Below, one piece after another: positions 51,931 through 61,592 of a DNA stretch of 64,000 bases. The stretch comes from Oxalobacteraceae bacterium. GTDB taxonomy: Bacteria; Pseudomonadota; Gammaproteobacteria; Burkholderiales; Burkholderiaceae_D. A program made the translations under genes and the position numbers. The notes under the pieces were generated by a model. It made no database searches. It worked only from the letters and a program-made list of their open reading frames with translations, and had not been told where the DNA came from. Within the stretch, counting starts at the first letter, position 1. Each line of letters opens with the position of its first letter. The stretch is taken from contig JAIXXN010000060.1 of assembly GCA_027490725.1 (NCBI GenBank), forward strand, positions 1 to 64,000, read 5' to 3'.

Positions 51931-54267
51931 ATGAAATTATATTCTGACCGTATTACTTCATCCCCGTTTCGCCGTAGCCTGATCGGCGCTGCAGTTCTGG
52001 CGCTGTGCGCCGGCAGTGCCATGGCCATCGAGCCCTTCGTCGTAAAGGACATCCGCGTCGAAGGCATCCAGCGTACGGAAGCCGGTACGGTGTTCAGCTA
52101 TCTGCCAGTGCGGGTAGGCGAGACCTTCAACGACGACAAGGGCATTGCGGCCATTAAGGCGCTGTATGCCACTTCCTTCTTCAAGGACGTGAAACTGGAA
52201 CGCGACGGCGAAGTGCTGGTCGTACTGGTTGAAGAACGCCCGGCGATCTCCAAGGTGGATTTCACCGGCACCAAAGAATTCGAAAAAGATACCCTGGTCA
52301 AGGCGCTGAAAGATATTGGCGTCGGCGAGACCAAGATCTTCGATAAAGCCTCGGTCGATCGCGCCGAGCAGGAACTGAAACGCCAGTATCTGTCGCACGG
52401 TCTGTATGGCGTGAAAATCGTCACCACCGTGACGCCGATCGAGCGTAACCGCGTCACTATTACTTTCGCTGTCGATGAAGGCGAGATCGCCAAGATCAAG
52501 CAGATCAACATCGTCGGTAACAAGGTGTTTGGCGATAAGGAACTCAGAGAGCAGCTGGCACTGAATACTGGCGGCTGGTTCAGCTGGTACACCAAGTCCG
52601 ACCAGTACTCGAAAACCAAGCTGACCGGTGATATCGAGTCGCTCAAGTCCTACTATCTGGATCGCGGTTACATCGAGATGCAGATCGATTCGACCCAGGT
52701 ATCGATTACGCCAGACAAAAAAGACATCTACATCACCATCAACATCACCGAGGGTGAGAAGTACAACGTTTCGGGTATCAAGTTCGAAGGCGAGACCTTC
52801 GGCCGCGAAGAAGAACTGCGTTCGCTGGTGCTGCTGCGCAAAGGTGAAATCTATTCGGGTGCACGTCTGACCGCGACCAACAAGCTCATTTCCGACCGCC
52901 TCGGCACCTTCGGCTACGCTTTCGCCAACGTCAATGCCAATCCGGATATAGATCGTGACAAACGCGAAGTCGCCTTCACCTTCTTCATCGATCCGGGCAA
53001 GCGCGCCTATGTGCGCCACATGAATATCGCCGGCAATACCACCACCCGCGACGAAGTCATTCGCCGCGAGTTCCGCCAGTTCGAATCGTCCTGGTACGAC
53101 GCCAACAAGATCAAGCTGTCGCGTGACCGGGTTGACCGTCTGGGCTACTTCAAGGACGTTACCGTGGATACCCCGGAAGCACAGGGTACTTCCGATCAGG
53201 TGGACGTGAATATGACCGTGGTTGAAAAACCGACGGGTAACTTCCAGATCGGTGGTGCGTTCTCGCAATCGGAAAAATTCTCCTTCCAGGCTGCGGTCCA
53301 GCAGGCCAACTTCGCCGGTTCGGGTACCACCGTCGGGATAGAGCTGAACACCTCGAAATATAGCCGTACCGTGTCGTTCTCGCAGACCGACCCGTACTTC
53401 ACGGATGATGGCGTGTCGCGCTCCTACGAAATCTATCTGCGCACCCAACAACCACCGGCGCTGAATATCGGTAGTTACACCATCCGTCAACAGGGTGGCC
53501 GTATCAGCTACGGTGTGCCGTTCTCGGAAGTCGATACGGTGTTCTTCGGTATCGGTCTGGAGCGCTCGCGCATCACCACCGATTCGACCTCGCCAACCCG
53601 CTTCCGCGAATACGTGAGCAGCATTACCGGTAACGCCGACGGTATCGGTACCGCCCAGACCCACGCTGTGCCGCTGACGGCCGCCTGGGCGCGCGATAGC
53701 CGCGACTCGGCACTGACGCCAACCGTGGGCCGCTACCAGCGCGCCAATCTGGAAATTGACGTGGTTGGCCAGCAGCAGTACTTCCGCGCCGTCTACGAGC
53801 AGCAGTGGTACAAGCCGCTGTTCTCGAAAGTGACGCTGGCACTGAAAGGCGAAATCGATTACGGCCATGGCCTGCGTAACAGCAAATACCCGGTCTTCAA
53901 GAACTTCTACGGCGGTGGTATCGGTTCGGTGCGCGGCTATCTGAGTTCCTCGCTGGGTGCGGTCGATCCTTACTACTTCGATGCACTCGGTGGTGCTTCG
54001 CGTCTGATCGGTAACGCCGAATTGCAACTGCCATTCCCTGGTTCGGGACAGGATCGCAGCTTGCGCTGGTTCGGCTTCTTTGACGCTGGTCAGGTGTATC
54101 AGGAAGGCCAGAAAATGCGCCTTTCCGAGCTGCGCTACTCGACCGGTCTGGGGATTAGCTGGATTTCGCCGGTGGGCCCGCTCAAGTTGAGTTATGCTAA
54201 GCCATTGAACATCAAACCGGGTGACCGTCTGGAACGCTTCCAGTTCCAGATGGGCAGTGGCTTCTAA
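51931..54267 (+). CDS. bamA: Outer membrane protein assembly factor BamA
   Basis: 778 residues. A signal peptide ending AGSAMA, five POTRA domains (about 30-430, VVKDIRVEGIQRTEAG first), and a 16-strand barrel with the conserved VRGYLSSSLG region (the VRGF/Y motif of loop 6) and a final Phe. BamA folds and inserts outer-membrane proteins. The start has no clear Shine-Dalgarno. The following gene, skp, supplies its chaperone. Confidence 0.98.
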   Translation: MKLYSDRITSSPFRRSLIGAAVLALCAGSAMAIEPFVVKDIRVEGIQRTEAGTVFSYLPVRVGETFNDDKGIAAIKALYATSFFKDVKLERDGEVLVVLVEERPAISKVDFTGTKEFEKDTLVKALKDIGVGETKIFDKASVDRAEQELKRQYLSHGLYGVKIVTTVTPIERNRVTITFAVDEGEIAKIKQINIVGNKVFGDKELREQLALNTGGWFSWYTKSDQYSKTKLTGDIESLKSYYLDRGYIEMQIDSTQVSITPDKKDIYITINITEGEKYNVSGIKFEGETFGREEELRSLVLLRKGEIYSGARLTATNKLISDRLGTFGYAFANVNANPDIDRDKREVAFTFFIDPGKRAYVRHMNIAGNTTTRDEVIRREFRQFESSWYDANKIKLSRDRVDRLGYFKDVTVDTPEAQGTSDQVDVNMTVVEKPTGNFQIGGAFSQSEKFSFQAAVQQANFAGSGTTVGIELNTSKYSRTVSFSQTDPYFTDDGVSRSYEIYLRTQQPPALNIGSYTIRQQGGRISYGVPFSEVDTVFFGIGLERSRITTDSTSPTRFREYVSSITGNADGIGTAQTHAVPLTAAWARDSRDSALTPTVGRYQRANLEIDVVGQQQYFRAVYEQQWYKPLFSKVTLALKGEIDYGHGLRNSKYPVFKNFYGGGIGSVRGYLSSSLGAVDPYYFDALGGASRLIGNAELQLPFPGSGQDRSLRWFGFFDAGQVYQEGQKMRLSELRYSTGLGISWISPVGPLKLSYAKPLNIKPGDRLERFQFQMGSGF

Positions 54268-54307
54268 GCTGGCCGGCTGGTGTGTGAATTTACTTCGGAG
54301 AAATAAG

Positions 54308-54832
54308 TTGAAGACTCTGTCCGCTAACCTGACCAAATCTCTGGCCGTGCTGGCACTGGGCTGGTGTGCCTGGGCGCCGGTACAGGCCCAGACCTCGCTG
54401 TCGCGCATTGCATGGCTCAGCCCCGAACGCATCTACAACGAATCGAAGCTGGCCAAGCTGGCCGGCGAGAAGCTGCAGGAAGAATTCAAGAGCCGCGAGA
54501 AAGCCATGCAGGATATGGGCTTGCGACTGAAGACCGCCTCCGAAAAGCTGGAGAAGGATCTGCCGACACTCGCCGAGACGGATCGCGTCAAACGCCAGCG
54601 CGACATGTTCGAACTGGATAAGGAATATCAGCGTCGCCAGCGCGAATTCCGTGAAGACCTGAATCAGCGCACCAATGAGGAGCGTCAGGCGATTTCGGAA
54701 AAAGCCACCAAGATCATCAAGCAGATGGCTTCGGTGGAAGGCTTTGATATCGTGCTGCAGGACGCCGTCTGGGCCAGCCCGCGCATCGATATCACCGACA
54801 AAGTGCTGGCAGCACTCGACAAAGACAAATAA
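54308..54832 (+). CDS. skp: OmpH/Skp-family periplasmic chaperone
   Basis: 174 residues from a TTG start: signal peptide (about 27 residues, SLAVLALGWCAWAPVQAQ), then the Skp fold with long coiled-coil arms (EEFKSREKAMQDMGLRL, LDKEYQRRQREFREDLNQR). Skp keeps outer-membrane proteins soluble for BamA. The start is set by GGAG seven bases before TTG 54308; an upstream in-frame start would overlap bamA and lack a signal peptide. Confidence 0.92.
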   Translation: MKTLSANLTKSLAVLALGWCAWAPVQAQTSLSRIAWLSPERIYNESKLAKLAGEKLQEEFKSREKAMQDMGLRLKTASEKLEKDLPTLAETDRVKRQRDMFELDKEYQRRQREFREDLNQRTNEERQAISEKATKIIKQMASVEGFDIVLQDAVWASPRIDITDKVLAALDKDK

Positions 54833-54853
54833 TTCAACAGATTGGACCTCCCG

Positions 54854-55915
54854 ATGGGCACTCGACTAGGGCAATTGGTCGAACGCCTCGGCGGTCAGTT
54901 GATGGGCGATGCAAACCTCGAGGTGACCGGCATCGCACCATTGGCCGACGCCGGCGCTTCGCACATCAGCTTCCTCAGTAACAGCAAATTGCGCGCCCAG
55001 GCGCTGCAAAGCCAGGCGGCCGCACTCATCGTGTCTGCTGCCGATGAGGCATTTATCGCCGCCGCTTACAGCGGTGCGCTGATCGTTACCAACAATCCGT
55101 ATGTGTACTTCGCCCGCGCGGCGCAGTACTTCGAAGCGCTGACGGCACTGGTGCCGCCCGCTGGCGTACATCCAAGTGCTGTGGTGGCCGATGACGCGCA
55201 GATCGCCTCCAGTGCCCACATTGGTGCGCGGGTGGTGATTGAAAGCGGCGCAGTGATCGGCGCGGGCGCGGTGATCGACGCCGGTTGCTACATCGGTCGC
55301 GAGGCCGTGATCGGCGCGGACAGCCACCTGTTCGCCAACGTCACCTTCCACGCCCGCTGTGTGATCGGCAAGCGCGGCATCATCCACTCCGGTGCGGTGA
55401 TTGGCACGGACGGTTTCGGCTTTGCCAACGAGGGTGGTGTCTACATCAAGATTCCGCAAACCGGCAGGGTGGTGATCGGTGATGACGTCGATATCGGCGC
55501 CAATACCACCATCGACCGCGGTGCGCTGGCCGACACCATTATCGAAGACGGCGTGAAACTGGATAACCAGATCCAGATCGGGCACAACTGCCACATCGGC
55601 GCGCACACGGCGATGGCCGGCTGCGTGGGCGTGGCAGGCAGCGCAAAAATCGGCAAATACTGTACCTTCGGCGGCGCTGCCATGGTGCTCGGGCATCTGA
55701 GCATCGTGGATAAGGTACACGTGGGGTCGGGCAGTATGGTATCGCGCTCGATCCTCGAGCCGGGCCAGTACACCGGCTTCTACCCGCTGGCCAAAAACAG
55801 TGAATGGGAAAAATCGGCTGTCATCGTCCGCAATCTGTCGACGATGCGCGATAAAATCCGCGCGCTGGAAAAAACAATTAAAACATTGACGAATCAGGAC
55901 GAGAAATCATTATGA
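54854..55915 (+). CDS. lpxD: UDP-3-O-acylglucosamine N-acyltransferase
   Basis: 353 residues. Adds the second acyl chain in lipid A synthesis. An N-terminal uridine-binding domain (about 1-105) followed by a left-handed beta-helix of hexapeptide repeats (about 110-310), with catalytic His in IGHNCHIGAHTAMAGC and the C-terminal helix. ATG 54854 preferred over TTG 54842. The end overlaps fabZ. Confidence 0.96.
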   Translation: MGTRLGQLVERLGGQLMGDANLEVTGIAPLADAGASHISFLSNSKLRAQALQSQAAALIVSAADEAFIAAAYSGALIVTNNPYVYFARAAQYFEALTALVPPAGVHPSAVVADDAQIASSAHIGARVVIESGAVIGAGAVIDAGCYIGREAVIGADSHLFANVTFHARCVIGKRGIIHSGAVIGTDGFGFANEGGVYIKIPQTGRVVIGDDVDIGANTTIDRGALADTIIEDGVKLDNQIQIGHNCHIGAHTAMAGCVGVAGSAKIGKYCTFGGAAMVLGHLSIVDKVHVGSGSMVSRSILEPGQYTGFYPLAKNSEWEKSAVIVRNLSTMRDKIRALEKTIKTLTNQDEKSL

Positions 55916-56424
55916 CCACTACTACCCCGGTAAGCTCCGAATCCACCTGCACCAAAAAGTGCCTGGATATTCACGCCATCAAACAATACCTGCCGCACCG
56001 CTATCCGCTGCTGCTGGTGGACCGCGTGCTGGACTGGGAATCGGGTAAGACCATTACCGCGATCAAGAACGTCACCGTCAATGAAGAATTCTTCAATGGC
56101 CACTTCCCGCACAAGCCAGTCATGCCGGGCGTGCTGATGATCGAAGCGATGGCGCAGACTGCTGCGATCCTGTCGTTCCTGACCATGGACATCAAACCGG
56201 ATGAAAACTCGGTGGTGTACTTCGTCGGTATCGACAATGCCCGCTTCAAGCGTCCGGTAGAGCCGGGCGACCAGCTGGTAATGAACGTGGAAATCGTGCG
56301 GGTGTCGCGCGGGATCTGGAAATACAAGGCAGTCGGTTCGGTCGACGGTCAGACCGCTGTGGAAGCGGATCTGATGTGCACCATCCGCAGCGCCACCGAC
56401 GCTAGTCAGCCAGCAGGGAAGTAA
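55912..56424 (+). CDS. fabZ: 3-hydroxyacyl-ACP dehydratase FabZ
   Basis: 170 residues, slightly longer than usual due to an N-terminal stretch (TTTTPVSSESTCTKKC). Hotdog fold with catalytic His in NGHFPHKPVMPGVLMIEAMAQ (His and the following Glu). It draws 3-hydroxyacyl-ACP toward fatty acids while LpxA and LpxD draw the same pool toward lipid A, so its place between them is meaningful. Overlaps lpxD by four bases. Confidence 0.96.
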   Translation: MTTTTPVSSESTCTKKCLDIHAIKQYLPHRYPLLLVDRVLDWESGKTITAIKNVTVNEEFFNGHFPHKPVMPGVLMIEAMAQTAAILSFLTMDIKPDENSVVYFVGIDNARFKRPVEPGDQLVMNVEIVRVSRGIWKYKAVGSVDGQTAVEADLMCTIRSATDASQPAGK

Positions 56425-56426
56425 TC

Positions 56427-57215
56427 ATGGCCAAGATCCATGCTACTGCGATTATCGATCCGAAGGCGCAACTCGACGAGAGCGTCGAGATCGGCCCGTA
56501 CTCGGTGATCGGTCCGAATGTGGTGATCGGCGCGCGTACCGTGGTGGGGCCGCATGTGGTTATCGAGGGTAATACCACCATCGGTAGCGACAACAAGTTT
56601 TTCCAGTTCTCGTCGATCGGCGCTGCGCCGCAGGATAAGAAGTGGAATGGCGAGCCTACCCGTCTGACCATCGGTGATCGCAATACCATCCGCGAATTCT
56701 GTACCTTCAATACCGGTACGGTGCAGGACAAAGGCGTCACCTCGCTGGGTAACGACAACTGGATTTCGGCCTATGTGCATCTGGCGCATGATTGCCAGGT
56801 GGGGAATAACACCATCTTCTCGAACAATGCGCAGATCGCCGGCCACGTGGAAATCGGTGACTGGGTGATCATGAGCGGCTTCGCCAACGTGCACCAGTTC
56901 TGCAAGATCGGCGCGCACGCTTTTGTCGGCATGAGTACTTCGCTGACCCAGGATGTGCCGCCGTTCGTGCTCCTGAACGGCAATCCGGCGCAAGCCCACG
57001 GCGTGAATATCGAAGGCCTGAAACGGCGTGGTTTCACGCGTGAGCAGATCAACGGCATCCGTACTGCCTACAAGTTGATTTACCGTTCCGGCCTGACGCT
57101 GGAAGAAGCCAAGACGGCACTGCTGGCAGAGGAAGCTGCGACGCCAGCGGCGGCCGAGCAAATCCGTTCGATGCGCGAGTTCCTCGGTCTGGCGACCCGT
57201 GGCATCGTCCGCTGA
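56427..57215 (+). CDS. lpxA: UDP-N-acetylglucosamine acyltransferase
   Basis: 262 residues. First step of lipid A synthesis. Left-handed beta-helix with hexapeptide repeats from residue 5 (IHATAIIDPKAQLDESVEI), catalytic His in VHLAHDCQVGNN, and the C-terminal helical bundle. Two bases after fabZ. The end lies inside the likely start of lpxB. Confidence 0.97.
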   Translation: MAKIHATAIIDPKAQLDESVEIGPYSVIGPNVVIGARTVVGPHVVIEGNTTIGSDNKFFQFSSIGAAPQDKKWNGEPTRLTIGDRNTIREFCTFNTGTVQDKGVTSLGNDNWISAYVHLAHDCQVGNNTIFSNNAQIAGHVEIGDWVIMSGFANVHQFCKIGAHAFVGMSTSLTQDVPPFVLLNGNPAQAHGVNIEGLKRRGFTREQINGIRTAYKLIYRSGLTLEEAKTALLAEEAATPAAAEQIRSMREFLGLATRGIVR

Positions 57216-58398
57216 TCAGGGCGTGTTATCCGCCCCGGGCGACGTTGCTGCAGCGTCGCCACGTTCCATTGCACTAGTCGCCGGCGAACCCTCAGGCGAT
57301 CTGCTGGCAGCACGCCTGCTGTCCGGCCTGCGTCCGCATCTGCCCGACACGCGCTTTCACGGCATCGGCGGCGAGCAGATGATGGCGCAGGGCTTCGAGT
57401 CCCACTGGTCGATGGATAAGCTGACCGTACGCGGTCTGCTGGCGGTGATTCCGCGCTACCGCGAGATCAAAGGCATCCAGAACCAACTGCGTGATCAGTT
57501 GCTGGCCGAACGGCCGGCCGCTTTCATTGGCGCCGACTATCCCGGTTTTAATCTGGGGTTGGAAGAGCAGCTCAAGGCTGCCGGAATTCCGACCATCCAC
57601 TACATCGGTCCGCAGATCTGGGCGTGGCGCGGTGGCCGTATCAAGAAAATTATCCGCGCCGTATCGCACATGCTGGTGGTGTTTCCGTTTGAAGAGGAAA
57701 TCTACCGCAAGGCCGGTGTGCCGGTCAGCTATGTCGGGCACCCGCTGGCGGAAGTTATTCCGCTGGTGACGGACGAAGCGGGCGCACGTCGCTCGCTCGG
57801 TCTGGCCGAGAATGCCAGTGTCGTCACCATCATGCCGGGCAGCCGCATGTCCGAAATCAAGTACAACACGGCCGCGTTTATCGGTGCGGCGCGTTTGCTC
57901 AAGCAGCGCGATCGCTCGCTGCATTTTGTGGTGCCGATGGCCGGTGAACGGCAGCGCCAGTACTTTCTCGAACTGATCGCGCAAGCCGGTTTGCAGGACG
58001 TCGAACTGACTCTGCTCGACGGCCAGTCGCACACTGCGATTGCCGCCGCTGATGCGGTTCTGGTGGCTTCCGGTACGGCGTCGCTGGAAGTCGCACTGTT
58101 CAAGAAACCAATGGTCATCGCTTACCGGATGATGGCGCTGGAATGGCAGATTCTGCGTCATTTCGGCTACCAGCCGTGGATCGGCCTACCGAATATTCTG
58201 GCGCGCGAATTTCTGGTGCCGGAACTGCTGCAGGACGCAGCTAATCCGCAGGCGCTGGCGGACGCCATGTGGCAGCAACTGAGCGATGCAGCGCACCGCC
58301 TGCGGCTGGCGCAGCGCTTCAGCGACATGCATCACAGCCTGCTGCGCAACAGCGCAGCGGAGAGCGCGGCGGCCGTGCTCAAAGTAATCCAAGCATAA
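57199..58398 (+). CDS. lpxB: Lipid-A-disaccharide synthase
   Basis: 399 residues. A GT-B glycosyltransferase that joins UDP-diacylglucosamine and lipid X. Marks: LVAGEPSGDLLAARLL at the start of the fold, YIGPQIWAWRGGRIKKI, and the C-terminal VASGTASLEVALFKKPMVI. The start is GTG 57199, overlapping lpxA by 17 bases; GTG 57223 is an alternative that loses eight non-conserved residues. rnhB follows after 10 bp. Confidence 0.95.
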   Translation: MASSADQGVLSAPGDVAAASPRSIALVAGEPSGDLLAARLLSGLRPHLPDTRFHGIGGEQMMAQGFESHWSMDKLTVRGLLAVIPRYREIKGIQNQLRDQLLAERPAAFIGADYPGFNLGLEEQLKAAGIPTIHYIGPQIWAWRGGRIKKIIRAVSHMLVVFPFEEEIYRKAGVPVSYVGHPLAEVIPLVTDEAGARRSLGLAENASVVTIMPGSRMSEIKYNTAAFIGAARLLKQRDRSLHFVVPMAGERQRQYFLELIAQAGLQDVELTLLDGQSHTAIAAADAVLVASGTASLEVALFKKPMVIAYRMMALEWQILRHFGYQPWIGLPNILAREFLVPELLQDAANPQALADAMWQQLSDAAHRLRLAQRFSDMHHSLLRNSAAESAAAVLKVIQA

Positions 58399-58408
58399 GA
58401 GAATCAAC

Positions 58409-59041
58409 GTGAATAACCCAAACCCCGGCCTGTTCGACTTTCTGCCCGACTCGCCTGACGAAATCATCTGTGGCGTGGACGAAGCAGGGCGCGGACCGCT
58501 GGCCGGTCCTGTGTATGCGGCGGCCGTAATCCTCGATCCGGCGCGCCCGATCGATGGCTTGCGCGACTCGAAAAAACTCACCGAGGCGAAGCGCGACCTG
58601 CTGGCGCCACTGATCAAGGCCAACGCACTGGCGTGGGCGATTGCCGAAGCGTCGGAAGCGGAAATCGACGAACTGAATATTCTGCAGGCGTCCATGCTGG
58701 CTATGCGGCGCGCCGTGGAAGCGCTACAGGTGGTGCCAACTCTGGCGCTGATTGACGGCAATCGCTGCCCGGTAATGAAGATCCAGAGCATTGCCATCGT
58801 TGGCGGTGACGACAAGGTCGACGCGATTTCTGCCGCCTCGATCCTTGCCAAGACGGCACGCGATGCCGCGCTGCTTGCCCTGCATGCCCAGTATCCGCAG
58901 TATTGCTTCGATCAGCACAAGGGCTATGGTACGGCGCTGCATCTGGCGCGCCTGCGCGAATTTGGCGCATCGCCGGTACACCGTCGCAGCTTCGCGCCGG
59001 TGCGCGCGGTGCTGGCAAAAAAAATCGAAGGGGCAGCATGA
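58409..59041 (+). CDS. rnhB: Ribonuclease HII
   Basis: 210 residues. Removes single ribonucleotides and RNA from RNA-DNA hybrids. The acidic site is in CGVDEAGRGPLAGPVYAAAV (DE pair), DGNRCP and the later VDAISAASILAKTARDA. The end overlaps the next gene (ATGA), placing both at the end of the lipid A operon, the usual place for rnhB. Confidence 0.97.
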   Translation: MNNPNPGLFDFLPDSPDEIICGVDEAGRGPLAGPVYAAAVILDPARPIDGLRDSKKLTEAKRDLLAPLIKANALAWAIAEASEAEIDELNILQASMLAMRRAVEALQVVPTLALIDGNRCPVMKIQSIAIVGGDDKVDAISAASILAKTARDAALLALHAQYPQYCFDQHKGYGTALHLARLREFGASPVHRRSFAPVRAVLAKKIEGAA

Positions 59042-59823
59042 AAACCATCACCTCGCGCGATAACGCGCAATACAAAGAACTGGTGAAGCTGGCCGGTAAT
59101 GCCGCTGCGCGGCGCAAACTGGGTCGCACCCTGCTCGACGGCGTGCATCTGTGTCAGGCCTATCTGCCGCTGCGCGGTTTGCCGGAGCAGTGCATTGTTA
59201 GCGAATCGGCGTTGCAGAATCCCGAAGTGATGGAGATTATCGGACAGCTCGAAGCGCAGCATGCCCACGTGCTGGCATTGCCCGATAGCCTGTACAAGGC
59301 GGTCTCGCAGGTGGAGCACGGGGTCGGCGTGATGTTTTCTATCGCCACACCGGAACGCAGCGTGACGGCGCCGCTGTCGGTCTCCGCCGTGCTGCTCGAT
59401 AATGTGCAGGATCCCGGCAATGTCGGTTCTATCCTGCGCAGCGCCGCTGCAGCCGGTATTACACAGGTCTACTGTAGCGCCGGCACGGCGTTCTGCTGGT
59501 CGCCCAAAGTGCTGCGCGCGGCGATGGGCGCCCACTTTGTGCTCGATATTTACGAAGACGTCGATCTGGCGGCACTGGTCAAGGGTTCGCAGGTGAGCAC
59601 GCTGGCCACCAGTGGCTATGCGACCCAGCGGCTGTATGATGTGAATCTGCGCCAGCCGGTGGCATGGCTGTTTGGCCATGAAGGGCAGGGTGTGGCAGAC
59701 GACCTGCTGTCGCTGGCTACCCATCAGGTGGTGATTCCCCATCTGGGGCAAGTTGAGTCGCTCAACGTTGCCGCCTGCGCGGCAGTATGCTTTTTCGAAC
59801 AAGTCAGGCAGAATCAAGTCTAA
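59038..59823 (+). CDS. SpoU/TrmH-family RNA 2'-O-methyltransferase
   Basis: 261 residues. An N-terminal substrate-binding domain (about 1-95, ITSRDNAQYKELVKLAGN) and a SPOUT knot with the motifs LDNVQDPGNVGSILRSA, LFGHEGQGVADDL and LGQVESLNVAACAAVC. It modifies ribose 2'-OH in rRNA or tRNA; the target is not deducible. Start at ATG 59038 with GGGG upstream and a four-base overlap with rnhB. Confidence 0.92.
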   Translation: MKTITSRDNAQYKELVKLAGNAAARRKLGRTLLDGVHLCQAYLPLRGLPEQCIVSESALQNPEVMEIIGQLEAQHAHVLALPDSLYKAVSQVEHGVGVMFSIATPERSVTAPLSVSAVLLDNVQDPGNVGSILRSAAAAGITQVYCSAGTAFCWSPKVLRAAMGAHFVLDIYEDVDLAALVKGSQVSTLATSGYATQRLYDVNLRQPVAWLFGHEGQGVADDLLSLATHQVVIPHLGQVESLNVAACAAVCFFEQVRQNQV

Positions 59824-59856
59824 AATCAGGTCTCACGGCCTTACATGGAGTCCCGG

Positions 59857-61062
59857 ATGGACATCGCACAGTTGCACTTTCTGGTTGCCGAAGGAGAGCA
59901 GGCCCAGCGCCTGGCACTGGCCGATGTTCTGGTGCACATGGGTGTGGGCCACATTACCCAGGTGCCGGACGGGCATACGGCACTGCGCCACCTGACGGCC
60001 GGTCTGGCGCCGCTGGTTGATGCGGCGATTATCGACCTGACCCTGCCGGGCATGGATGCGCTGGAACTGATCCGCCGTCTGTCTGAATTGAAGTGCCGCA
60101 GCGGGATTATCGTGGTCGGCGCGCAGAGCAGCGCGGTACTGATTTCCGTGGAAACCATGGCGCAGGCCTATGGCGTGAACATCTGGGGCACACTGACCAA
60201 ACCGGTGCCACCGGCGCGACTGGAAGCGCTGATCCAGCATGCCTTGCTGCCGGCGGCGCAGCGCAGCACCGAGGGGCATCGCCAACTGCCGCAATTCAGC
60301 TTTTCCGAAGTGGGTCAGGCCTTGCAGGACGGCCAGTTCGACCCGTATTTCCAGCCTAAGATCGAGCTTGAAACAGGCCAGGTCAAGGGGCTGGAGATGT
60401 TTGCGCGCTGGCGCCATCCGGTGTTCGGCGTGCTCGAACCGGTATCGTTCATGCGCGTGCTGGAGCAGCACAAAAGGATTGATTTTCTGGACTGGACGCT
60501 GATCGAAAAATCGGTGGCGGCCTGCCGCGTGCTGCATGATCAGGGAATTCCCATTTCCGTGTCGATCAACGTCGACCCGAGCACACTGGCACACCCTCAG
60601 TTCATGGAGCAGATGGCGGCCTGTCTGGAGCGACACCGCATCATGGCCGATTACATTACCTTCGAGATGACGGAATCGGCGGTGCTCACCACCGAGCCGC
60701 ATTTTATCGAACGGCTGATACGCTTACGCATGAAAGGCTACGGTCTGGCGATCGACGATTACGGCACCGGCCGCAGCAACCTGCAACTGCTGGCGCGTAT
60801 CCCGTTCTCGGAACTGAAAATCGACCGCAGCTTCGTCGACGGCGCGTTCAAGAAGCCTGCGATTGCCGCGGTGCTGCGTTCTTGCCTCGGTCTGGCGCGC
60901 AATCTCGACCGTCGCTCGGTGGCGGTGGGGGTGGAAACCAAGGAAGACTGGGATTTCCTGCAGGGTCTGGGCTGCACCTACGCGCAGGGCTATTACATCG
61001 CCAAACCCATGCCGGTCGAAGAATTCCCGGCCTGGCTGACGGACTGGCGCCACTTCTTCTAG
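59857..61062 (+). CDS. Response-regulator phosphodiesterase (REC-EAL)
   Basis: 401 residues. A receiver domain (about 1-125) with phospho-acceptor D60 and K115 in LTKP; the acidic pocket is reduced (AEGE). The EAL domain (about 148-398) would cut cyclic di-GMP. Its signature reads EMF (E180) instead of EAL, but the other catalytic residues are present: N238, E270, D300-D301, K321, E360 and Q377. Activity is therefore plausible. ATG 59857 has GGAG upstream, better than ATG 59845. It converges on the GNAT gene with a 4-bp overlap. Confidence 0.9.
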   Translation: MDIAQLHFLVAEGEQAQRLALADVLVHMGVGHITQVPDGHTALRHLTAGLAPLVDAAIIDLTLPGMDALELIRRLSELKCRSGIIVVGAQSSAVLISVETMAQAYGVNIWGTLTKPVPPARLEALIQHALLPAAQRSTEGHRQLPQFSFSEVGQALQDGQFDPYFQPKIELETGQVKGLEMFARWRHPVFGVLEPVSFMRVLEQHKRIDFLDWTLIEKSVAACRVLHDQGIPISVSINVDPSTLAHPQFMEQMAACLERHRIMADYITFEMTESAVLTTEPHFIERLIRLRMKGYGLAIDDYGTGRSNLQLLARIPFSELKIDRSFVDGAFKKPAIAAVLRSCLGLARNLDRRSVAVGVETKEDWDFLQGLGCTYAQGYYIAKPMPVEEFPAWLTDWRHFF

Positions 61063-61523
61063 CCTTCGGGCTGGAATGCGTAGTAGGCGTCTTTTTCATC
61101 GACGCGAAGGCGGGTCCAGCCCTGCGCCTGATAGAAGCGATCGGCGCGGGTGTTCTTTCCCGTGCTCAGTTGTATGCGCCTGTGTCCCTGCTCAAATAAC
61201 CATTGCACGGCCAGTGTCAGCAGTTGTTTTCCGATCCCGCGTCCCTCCTGTGCCGGTGCGATAAATAGCGCCCAGATCGAGGCGTCGGCACTGGCTGCGT
61301 AACAGAAGCCGAGAATCTCGCCGTCCTGCTCGGCCACCCAGCCGCGCCCTGATGCTTCCAGATAATCGCGATACATCTGCTCGGTGATCCGGGCCGGATC
61401 GGACAGGGCATTTTCCACCACGGCCAGGCGTATTGCCGACATCGCCGGAATATCGTCAGCATTCGCCTGACGGAAAAGTATCGATGCTGGCCCGGCGCTG
61501 TGAGTTTTTATTTTTTCTGGCAT
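61059..61523 (-). CDS. GNAT-family N-acetyltransferase
   Basis: 154 residues. The acetyl-CoA loop is clear in APAQEGRGIGKQLLTLAVQW, then the fold ends with the usual RADRFYQAQGWTRL. The substrate is unknown. Divergent from the zinc-ribbon/DUF805 gene, with a 69-bp AT-rich gap. Confidence 0.88.
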   Translation of the reverse strand: MPEKIKTHSAGPASILFRQANADDIPAMSAIRLAVVENALSDPARITEQMYRDYLEASGRGWVAEQDGEILGFCYAASADASIWALFIAPAQEGRGIGKQLLTLAVQWLFEQGHRRIQLSTGKNTRADRFYQAQGWTRLRVDEKDAYYAFQPEG

Positions 61524-61592
61524 GTTATATTTTGCTGGTAATGCAAATATTTAATTGCTGCGGATTGTAAAGAAATTATACGAAAGGGCATT

